Assembly (NCBI RefSeq): GCF_040869035.1
Contig: NZ_CP162100.1
Location: 1,054,001 to 1,118,000, forward strand
From: Vibrio sp. NTOU-M3
GTDB lineage: Bacteria; Pseudomonadota; Gammaproteobacteria; Enterobacterales; Vibrionaceae
Reading direction: 5' to 3'
Length of the DNA stretch: 64,000 nt
Both the position numbers and the translations under genes were made by a program. The notes under the pieces are model-generated. The model saw only the letters and a program-made list of their open reading frames with translations. It did not search any database and had not been told where the DNA came from. Below are positions 56,568 through 63,032 of this stretch, in pieces. The first letter of the stretch is position 1; every line of letters begins with the position of its first letter.

Positions 56568-56597
56568 TTGGTTTTTACTTAAATTCACCACCATAAT
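56568..56597 (+). promoter_or_regulatory. Probable promoter of tniQ-cas
   Basis: TTGGTT and CATAAT are spaced by 18 bp. The start site would fall near 56604, inside the Xre operator, so bound repressor would block it. Confidence 0.4.
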
Positions 56598-56631
56598 AAA
56601 ACTTAGATAATCTAAGTTTTATTATGGTGGT
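56587..56631. repeat. Perfect 45-bp inverted repeat before tniQ
   Basis: Positions 56587-56608 pair without mismatch with 56610-56631 around one central base. The right arm ends two bases before the tniQ start codon and contains its probable ribosome-binding sequence (GGTGG). Confidence 0.88.
56601..56617. promoter_or_regulatory. Xre operator 3, at the tniQ-cas promoter
   Basis: ACTTAG-ATAAT-CTAAGT, the same palindrome as the two operators beside xre, located at the centre of the 45-bp inverted repeat and 16 bp before the tniQ start. Confidence 0.82.
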
Positions 56632-56633
56632 AT

Positions 56634-57845
56634 GTGAAAACGGACATTCAACTTTACCCTGACGAATCGCTTGAAAGCTTCTTGTTGCGCTTATCGCAAG
56701 AACAAGGCTACGAGCGATTTTCTCATTTTGCTGAAGACATCTGGTTTGACACGTTGGATCAGCATGAAGCGATTCCCGGTGCTTTCCCTCTTGAGCTCAA
56801 CCGAATCAATATCTACCACGCGCAAACCACAAGCCAAATGCGGGTGCGAGTGCTTATCCATCTTGAGAACCAATTAAAACTCAATAACTTTGGTGCACTT
56901 CGTCTTGCGTTGTCACATTCAAAAGCTCAATTTTCTCCCGCATACAAAGCCGTTCATCGGTTGGGTTCTGATTATCCTTTTGTTTTTCTTGCTAAACGCT
57001 TCACGCCTATTTGCCCCTTATGTATTAGTGAGGCCCCATACATTCGCCAGCTGTGGCAATTTATCTCTTACCAAGTTTGTGAGCGCCATAGCTGTAAATT
57101 GGTTCATCACTGCCCAGAGTGCCAATCGAGATTGGAGTACCAAACCACTGAGAGTATTAGCCTGTGCGAATGCGGTTTTGAACTCCGCAACTCACCGGTT
57201 GCAGATGCGCCAGTGGCTGCGCTACTGGTTGCTCGATGGTTGTCAGGAAATGACTCAAAACCTTTGGGATTATTGAATGCTAAAATGACGCTCTCTGAGC
57301 GCTATGGCTTTTTACTATGGTACGTTAATCGTTACGGCGATATTGAGAACATCAGTTTTGATTCATTTGTTGAGTATTGTGCTTGTTGGCCAAGAGTGCT
57401 GGAGGAGGAACTCGATGAGTTGGTAAACAAAGCCGATCTCATTCGAATCAAAGATTGGAAAAAGACGTTTTTCAATGAGGTTTTTGGCGCTTTGCTTAAA
57501 GATTGCCGCCAGTTACCAAGTAGGCAGTTAGAGCGTAATAGCGTGCTCACTCAAGTGTTAGCCTACTTTACAAAGTTAATGGCAACACTACCTTCAAGCA
57601 GCAAAGGGAATGTAGGCGATGTGCTGTTAAGCCCGTTAGAAGCTTCTACATTACTTTCTTGCACAACGGATGAGGTGTATCGGTTGTATGAGTTTGGTGA
57701 AATTAAAGCAGCGATTAGGCCGCGGATGCATACCAAAATTGCCAGTCATGAATCGGCGTTCACCCTAAGAAGTGTCATCGAAACAAAGCTGACTCGAATG
57801 TGCTCTGAAAATGACGGTTTAAGCGTATACCTACCTGAGTGGTAA
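56634..57845 (+). CDS. tniQ: TniQ (TnsD-like) targeting protein of the I-F3 transposon
   Basis: A 403-residue TniQ. The TniQ domain begins at residue 6 (YPDESLESFLLRL). Zinc-binding residues are visible at C127/C130, C149/H152, C160/C163 and C178/C180. TniQ binds the PAM-distal end of Cascade and recruits TnsC. Start is GTG 56634, as the overlapping ATG is out of frame. It is the first gene of tniQ-cas8/5-cas7-cas6, its stop lying 2 bp before the cas8/5 start. This is the only TniQ-type protein in the visible part of the element. Confidence 0.93.
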   Translation: MKTDIQLYPDESLESFLLRLSQEQGYERFSHFAEDIWFDTLDQHEAIPGAFPLELNRINIYHAQTTSQMRVRVLIHLENQLKLNNFGALRLALSHSKAQFSPAYKAVHRLGSDYPFVFLAKRFTPICPLCISEAPYIRQLWQFISYQVCERHSCKLVHHCPECQSRLEYQTTESISLCECGFELRNSPVADAPVAALLVARWLSGNDSKPLGLLNAKMTLSERYGFLLWYVNRYGDIENISFDSFVEYCACWPRVLEEELDELVNKADLIRIKDWKKTFFNEVFGALLKDCRQLPSRQLERNSVLTQVLAYFTKLMATLPSSSKGNVGDVLLSPLEASTLLSCTTDEVYRLYEFGEIKAAIRPRMHTKIASHESAFTLRSVIETKLTRMCSENDGLSVYLPEW

Positions 57846-57847
57846 TT

Positions 57848-59935
57848 ATGACGAAATTAAGTGATCTACTAGCAATTGAAGACGAAGCAATAAAACAAAC
57901 GGCTCTAAAAAAGATGTTCATGCCCTATATAGAAGACGTTTGTGTTGATGGGTATGAACAAGAAACGTTGACGATTTTGCTTAATCTCAGTTCAAGCCAT
58001 CAAGCTGATAGATGCTTGGATTGGTTGGATGTAGCTCGGGCTCAAAGGTATTTAAAAGACCGCGAAAACTTAGATGCCTCTCTTGCTGAAATCCAGTGGT
58101 TCCACACACATAACCTAAAGTTTCCAGACTGTCGTGTTAAGGACCAGCGGATAATTGCGCGGCCTCTTTCTACAGCCGAGGAGTTTATTTCAAGTGCAGT
58201 ATTGGATCAGCGATTGGGATGGGCTCATAACTCTGCTGTCTATCGTCATACATTGTGGTTACTGAATCCTTTTAAATGGCAATCACAGCCAGTGTGTGTT
58301 CTTTCGCTTATTCAGCAGAAAAATCCAGTTTGGCTTGATCTGCTTACAGAATTTGGCTTGGATGTGAAGTCACTTGCTCGCTTACAACGTGCAATTGAAG
58401 AACAGCTTCCTGAGAATAGTTTTCCCGACAGTGTTAGTACTTACAGTAAGCAATTACGGTTTCCTTGGGGGGATGATTATGTTTCGATCACCCCCGTTGT
58501 GAGTCACGCTCTTCAGTGCGAACTAGAAATAAGAGCGCGAAGTACAGAAAACAAGTTCAGTTTTGTCTCTTCGTCACTGCCTAATTCCGCCAGTATTGGG
58601 AACCTGTGTGGCAGTTTGGGTGGGTATATGAGAGTCCTAAATTACCCGCTAGGTGTTAAGCAGGCCAAGGGTGGGACGTTAACGGAAAACCGTCAAAAGA
58701 GAGGTCATTACTTTGATGACTATCAGGTAACTAACGCCAAAATTTGTCAGGTACTAAATCGCCTAATTGGATCTGAGCCAGCCAAAACACAGCGGCAAAG
58801 AGAAAGAGCTCGTCAGGTGAGGAGTAAGATTTTACGAAAGCAGATAGCCTTATGGATGCTTCCACTCATTGAATTAAGAGATATCGCCGAATCTGAACCC
58901 AATCAGGTGCAACTAGAGCATGACGATACCTTAGCTCAAGCTTTTTTGTCGTTACCAGAATTGGAGCTTGGCTCTTTGGCTGGTGAGTTTAACCGACGCT
59001 TACATCTCGCGTTTCAAAATAATATCTATTCTGCCAAGTTTGCTTATCATCCCAAATTGATGCAGGTAGCTAAAGCCCAAGTGACATGGGTGCTTGAGCA
59101 ACTTAGTAACCCAATTAACAATCAAGATATGGTGACGGGGGAGCAATATATCTACCTGACGTCAATGAGAGTACAAGATGCGGCAGCGATGAGTAATCCT
59201 TGTTTGTGTGGTGTGCCGTCTTTGACGGCCATTTGGGGATTCATGCACGATTATCAAAGGAAATTTAATCAATTAGTTAACAATGGTTCCCCAGTTGAGT
59301 TTTCGAGTTTCGCTTTTTATGTTCGAAACGAGAATATTCAATCAACAGCGAAGCTTACTGAACCTAATTCAGTCACCAAAGCCAGAACGGTTTCTAATGC
59401 GAAACGACCGACCATTCGTAGTGAACGATTGGCGGACCTAGAAATAGACTTAGTTATCAGAGTTCATAGTGAAAGCCGAATTTCAGATTTTAGATCAGCG
59501 CTTAAAACGGCCCTTCCCGTTGCTTTCGCCGGAGGGGCATTATACCAACCACAGCTATCGATGCAGATTGAGTGGCTTAGAACATTTACAGGCAGGAGTG
59601 AACTTTTCCATGTTTTAAAAGGATTACCTGCATACGGGCGATGGTTATACCCAAGTGAAAAGCAACCTACTAATTTTGATGAGTTAGAGCGGTTGCTCAC
59701 TCAAGACGATGATAACTTGCCCGTTTCTCTTGGTTACCATTTATTAGAGCATCCAACTAAGAGGGGTAACGCAATCACAGGTTGTCATGCTTATGCGGAG
59801 AATGCGATAGGGCTAGCTAAGCGAATAAACCCGATAGAGGTCCGTTTTAGTGGACGAGATCACTTTTTAAACCACGCCTTTTGGTCGATAGAATGCAGTA
59901 GCGAAACTATTCTTATAAAAAACTATAGGGATTAA
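57848..59935 (+). CDS. cas8f: Cas8f-Cas5f fusion, large subunit of type I-F3 Cascade
   Basis: A 695-residue protein at the operon position of the natural Cas8f/Cas5f fusion of transposon-encoded I-F systems. The middle contains a Csy2/Cas5-like stretch (GSLGGYMRVLNYPLGVKQ, then RKQIALWMLPLIELRDI). It recognises the PAM and the 5' handle of the crRNA. There is no Cas2/3 effector nearby, so the complex binds but does not degrade. Start ATG 57848 follows the tniQ stop by 2 bp. Confidence 0.9.
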   Translation: MTKLSDLLAIEDEAIKQTALKKMFMPYIEDVCVDGYEQETLTILLNLSSSHQADRCLDWLDVARAQRYLKDRENLDASLAEIQWFHTHNLKFPDCRVKDQRIIARPLSTAEEFISSAVLDQRLGWAHNSAVYRHTLWLLNPFKWQSQPVCVLSLIQQKNPVWLDLLTEFGLDVKSLARLQRAIEEQLPENSFPDSVSTYSKQLRFPWGDDYVSITPVVSHALQCELEIRARSTENKFSFVSSSLPNSASIGNLCGSLGGYMRVLNYPLGVKQAKGGTLTENRQKRGHYFDDYQVTNAKICQVLNRLIGSEPAKTQRQRERARQVRSKILRKQIALWMLPLIELRDIAESEPNQVQLEHDDTLAQAFLSLPELELGSLAGEFNRRLHLAFQNNIYSAKFAYHPKLMQVAKAQVTWVLEQLSNPINNQDMVTGEQYIYLTSMRVQDAAAMSNPCLCGVPSLTAIWGFMHDYQRKFNQLVNNGSPVEFSSFAFYVRNENIQSTAKLTEPNSVTKARTVSNAKRPTIRSERLADLEIDLVIRVHSESRISDFRSALKTALPVAFAGGALYQPQLSMQIEWLRTFTGRSELFHVLKGLPAYGRWLYPSEKQPTNFDELERLLTQDDDNLPVSLGYHLLEHPTKRGNAITGCHAYAENAIGLAKRINPIEVRFSGRDHFLNHAFWSIECSSETILIKNYRD

Positions 59936-59941
59936 TCGCTT

Positions 59942-60973
59942 ATGGAACTTTGCACTCAGTTGAACTATGTCCGATCACTTTCTGCTGGCAAAGCTTATTT
60001 CTACTATCTATCCGAAAGTGGTGAGATGTGCCCCCTTAATGTAGATAGAACCCGATTGCGCGCACCAAAAGGGAGTTATTCAGAAGCATATAAGGGGAAC
60101 AAGTTCGTCGAGAAGAATGTTGCCCCCCAAGACTTGGCCTATTCGAACCCGCAGTTCATCGAAGAGTGCTATGTAAAGCCCGGCGTTGATGAAATCTATT
60201 GCGCATTTTCACTTCGAATTCGAGCCAATTCGTTAACACCGGATATGTGTAGTGATGATGAAGCACGCAGAAAACTGTCTATGCTTGCTAAAATTTATAA
60301 AGATCTCAACGGATACAAAGAGTTAGCCCATCGTTATGCGAAGAACATCCTGCTTGGTACTTGGTTATGGCGAAATCGTCAATGTAGAAATATCACTATT
60401 GAAGTGACGACCAGTGAATTGGATACCTTTGTTGTCGAACATGCTCAAAAACTCTCTTGGTATGGTCATTGGGATGGTGATTCAACAGAATGCTTAGAAA
60501 GGCTTACAGCCTATCTGGAGCGAGCATTGTCTGACCCAACCGAATACTTCTACATGGACGTCAAAGCGAAAATGCAGGTTGGCTGGGGAGATGAGGTTTA
60601 CCCAAGCCAAGAGTTTTTGGATAGTCGAGAAGATGGACTCCCTACTAAGCAGCTAGCCAAAATAGATCTTTTAAGCGGAAAAGAAACCGTCGCGTTTCAC
60701 GGACAAAAAGTTGGTGCCGCGTTGCAATCGATTGATGATTGGTGGCATGAAAACGCAGATAAGCCATTAAGAGTGAATGAATATGGCGCTGACCGAGAAT
60801 ACGTAATAGCAAGGCGACACGTAACCCATGGAAATGACTTTTACCAATTAGTTAGAAATACAGAGAGTTGGATTGAGACAATGACAGCTTCTCAGACCAT
60901 CCCAAATGATGTGCACTTTATTATGTCTGTCTTGATCAAAGGCGGCCTCTTCAATTGTTCCAAAGCGAAGTAA
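59942..60973 (+). CDS. cas7f: Cas7f (Csy3), crRNA backbone subunit
   Basis: A 343-residue Csy3-family protein: NYVRSLSAGKAYFYYLS at the start, GTWLWRNRQCRNI near residue 140, and EVYPSQEFLD in the thumb region. Multiple copies coat the spacer, each kinking one base out every six. It starts 6 bp after cas8/5f. The complex needed for the short guide would hold fewer copies than one for a 32-nt guide. Confidence 0.94.
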   Translation: MELCTQLNYVRSLSAGKAYFYYLSESGEMCPLNVDRTRLRAPKGSYSEAYKGNKFVEKNVAPQDLAYSNPQFIEECYVKPGVDEIYCAFSLRIRANSLTPDMCSDDEARRKLSMLAKIYKDLNGYKELAHRYAKNILLGTWLWRNRQCRNITIEVTTSELDTFVVEHAQKLSWYGHWDGDSTECLERLTAYLERALSDPTEYFYMDVKAKMQVGWGDEVYPSQEFLDSREDGLPTKQLAKIDLLSGKETVAFHGQKVGAALQSIDDWWHENADKPLRVNEYGADREYVIARRHVTHGNDFYQLVRNTESWIETMTASQTIPNDVHFIMSVLIKGGLFNCSKAK

Positions 60974-60979
60974 GGAATA

Positions 60980-61588
60980 ATGATGATAAAGCGTTACTAC
61001 TTCTTAATACGTTACATACCTGCACAAGCCGATCATGAATTATTGGCAGGACGGTGTATATCCCAAATGCACTTGTTTATGGTCAATAACCGACAAGCAA
61101 TGAATAGGGTTGGTGTGAGCTTCCCTGATTGGAATGAATCTACAGTTGGCCAAACAATTGCCTTTGTTTCTGAAGACAAAGAGATGATGATTGGACTTTC
61201 TTTTCAGCCCTATTTCTCTTTGATGGTGAAAGAAGGTTTATTCGAACTATCGAGTATCTGTGAGGTACCGGAGAACTTGGGGGAAGTAAGGTTTGTTCGC
61301 AACCAAACGATTAACAAGAGCTTTTTAGGCTCGAAGAAACGGCGAATTAAACGTAGCATGGTGAGAGCCGAGCTTTCTGGGGCTGAACAACGATTACCAG
61401 TAACGAACGAAGACCGTGTCATCGATAGTTTTCATCGAATACCAATCTCCAGCGGTTCATCTGGGGAAGATTATATGTTGTTTGTACAAAAGGAGTTTGT
61501 CGGTGAGCGTGGTGGAGCAAACTTCAATAGCTATGGTTTAGCCACCAATCAAGAAAGAAGAGGAACGGTGCCTGACTTACGCTGTTAA
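60980..61588 (+). CDS. cas6f: Cas6f (Csy4), crRNA-processing endoribonuclease
   Basis: A 202-residue Csy4. The catalytic histidine is H31 (QMHLFMVNN), followed by RVGVSFPDWN, which matches the RIGVSFPD segment of known Csy4. It cleaves each repeat after its stem-loop and stays on the 3' hairpin. The array begins 128 bp downstream. Confidence 0.92.
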   Translation: MMIKRYYFLIRYIPAQADHELLAGRCISQMHLFMVNNRQAMNRVGVSFPDWNESTVGQTIAFVSEDKEMMIGLSFQPYFSLMVKEGLFELSSICEVPENLGEVRFVRNQTINKSFLGSKKRRIKRSMVRAELSGAEQRLPVTNEDRVIDSFHRIPISSGSSGEDYMLFVQKEFVGERGGANFNSYGLATNQERRGTVPDLRC

Positions 61589-61716
61589 CCCTTTTTTGAA
61601 AACTCTTGTTCAGATAAATAGAAACAATGAGTTACAATATTTAAATTTTATAGGGTATTTTCCCGATTTGTGACTTTAAGCACGCAGAATCAGAGACTTG
61701 ATAACTATGCTTTATA

Positions 61717-61849
61717 GTCACCTGTCGCATAGACAGCCAAGAATCAAAAAGGGCAAGTTCTCATCTCTTAAAAAAGTGACCTGCCGCATAGGCAGCCAAG
61801 AATAGGTCAGGAAGAAAGCAACCTACCTGTTGAACAAGCAGTTAATAAT
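61717..61849 (+). CRISPR. I-F3 CRISPR array: three repeats, with a short homing guide
   Basis: Repeats (28 nt) lie at 61717-61744, 61776-61803 and 61822-61849. The second starts GTGACCTGCCGCATAGGCAG, ending CCAAGAAT; the first differs by compensating changes in the stem (CTGTC/GACAG). The third is degenerate, with 17 of its last 25 bases matching the second and a stem of CTGTT with AGCAG kept. Spacer 1 is 31 nt (61745-61775) of unknown target. Spacer 2 is only 18 nt (61804-61821) and matches ffs. There is no adaptation gene, so the array is probably static. Confidence 0.93.
61804..61821 (+). other. Short self-homing guide against ffs
   Basis: The guide AGGTCAGGAAGAAAGCAA matches ffs 38688-38705 at 15 of 18 positions; mismatches fall at 6, 12 and 18, the bases flipped out by Cas7. 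A 32-nt reading adds 14 bases of which only a few match. Confidence 0.85.
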
Positions 61850-61850
61850 C

Positions 61851-61886
61851 AAAACCATCAAGTTTTCTCTTGGTGGTTTTTTGTTT
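61851..61886 (+). terminator. Terminator after the CRISPR array
   Basis: AACCATCAAG and CTTGGTGGTT pair (one G-U) around TTTTCT and are followed by a T run (TTTTTTGTTT). It begins 2 bases after the last repeat and would end the pre-crRNA. Confidence 0.85.
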
Positions 61887-61898
61887 AAAAGGCTCCCC

Positions 61899-62378
61899 AT
61901 GTATTTAAAAAGACTTGAAGCTATTGATGTTAATTTCAATCACTATGAGGTAGGACTTGAACGATATGTTAGGTGTACTTGGGGCCTGAACATGTATAGG
62001 CATCATGTGTTTCGTGCAAACCTGCCAGACACATTTGTGTTGGAGATCAACCGAATCAATGAATCTATGGGTATTGCGGTAGAATCCATTGATTTGAAAG
62101 AGTATAGAGACAATTTTAGGTCGTCAAAAAAGCTGAACAAGTCTATTAAAGAAAATGAATATCCTCGTTGGATTTGGTTTTACGGTGTTGAAGCGTTAAA
62201 GGACACGAACTTTGCAGGTTGGTTACGTAGTCGGCTAACAGTTCGATCAACAGAGAACTTACGAGTTATCTTTGTTGTTGAGTCTAGTGACGATTATCGA
62301 GATGTTTTTTGTGATTACAGGGTACCTTTCTATCAATCTACAACATTACTACAAACGGATATTGACGACTTAAATTAG
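61899..62378 (+). CDS. 159-aa protein downstream of the array, unknown
   Basis: A 159-residue protein, ATG 61899 with AAAAGG just upstream. An in-frame TTG at 61830 would start inside the degenerate repeat and read through the terminator, so it is rejected. The sequence is mixed alpha/beta with no recognised motif; the end (RVIFVVESSDDYRDVF) looks like a beta-strand-helix unit. It follows the tniQ-cas-array unit on the same strand. It may be a cargo gene or an uncharacterised accessory. Confidence 0.65.
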   Translation: MYLKRLEAIDVNFNHYEVGLERYVRCTWGLNMYRHHVFRANLPDTFVLEINRINESMGIAVESIDLKEYRDNFRSSKKLNKSIKENEYPRWIWFYGVEALKDTNFAGWLRSRLTVRSTENLRVIFVVESSDDYRDVFCDYRVPFYQSTTLLQTDIDDLN

Positions 62379-63032
62379 GATTGTCGATGATTCAGGTAGT
62401 TTGGGTTAGAACATAATTCTGATGCTCAGCTCAGGGCTCGTGGGTAAAACTACTATCCGTGTGCACATGTACGCATGTTCAGAAAAAATTTTGTATAAAA
62501 TGAATCCAACACTTCAGAGTGGAGGTGAGTGATTTTCCCAAATTTCAGTCACTATTGGCATCGCTTCATGATATGTCGTTTTGCGATCTGGAAGTAAGAA
62601 AGGTAGATGTCGCCCGAAGTTCGTAAAACGTTTTTGTGCAGAACCTTAGCAGTTGGCACGTCGTAACTCAGAAGTGCCTCGCTTCGTGTTAGAGAAAGTC
62701 TACCCAATCAGTCTTACCTCAAGAGCTTTCGATAGATTTTATAATGCCAAATGAGATGTACGTCAAAACACTCAATCATGTTGTACTTTCTTGTTCTTGA
62801 TTATGTGAGATATGATAATGCCATTTTAAACAGCAGGTTACACTGAAGCTCAGCGCTGAGTGGAAGCGCGAAAAGTTCCAAAGTGGCATGTTTAATTTTC
62901 CCATTTGGGGAGCAAGTGAACTGTAGATTTCTCAATGCAGCTAGGTTGTAACTTCTAAGTATTGATGCGAACGCAACCTGTATCGTAGCCATAAAGCAGT
63001 GCTTGGAAGGCAATAGACAAAGTAGATACCAA
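62379..63032. other. 654-bp stretch without a convincing gene
   Basis: Short open pieces on the + strand (for example GTG near 62521, about 35 codons) are interrupted by stops in every frame, so a decayed gene is possible. A 104-codon minus-strand frame at 62801-63115 overlaps the following gene start and has no recognisable domain. No TnsB-type repeats and no second TCTGA next to a TGT/ACA end were seen, so the far transposon end is not here. Confidence 0.5.

Noticed and set aside
56607..56631. The 45-bp inverted repeat as a simple terminator for the RT genes
   Set aside because: The right arm is followed by the tniQ start, not by a T run, and its centre is the Xre palindrome.
61804..61835. 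Reading the last spacer as a normal 32-nt guide
   Set aside because: Bases 19-32 match ffs poorly, and from 61822 the sequence aligns with the repeat, including a preserved stem. The 18-nt reading also gives the expected insertion distance.
61717..61849. Array as an adaptive immune locus
   Set aside because: No cas1, cas2 or cas3 is present; the cas genes are fused to a transposon and one guide targets the host's own ffs.
61830..61898. Longer N terminus of the 159-aa gene from TTG 61830
   Set aside because: It would start inside the degenerate repeat and cross a clear terminator; ATG 61899 has a ribosome site.
62427..62435. TCTGA at about 62429 as the second copy of the target duplication
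   Set aside because: It is not preceded by an ACA end or by TnsB-type repeats, and a cargo-like gene continues past it.
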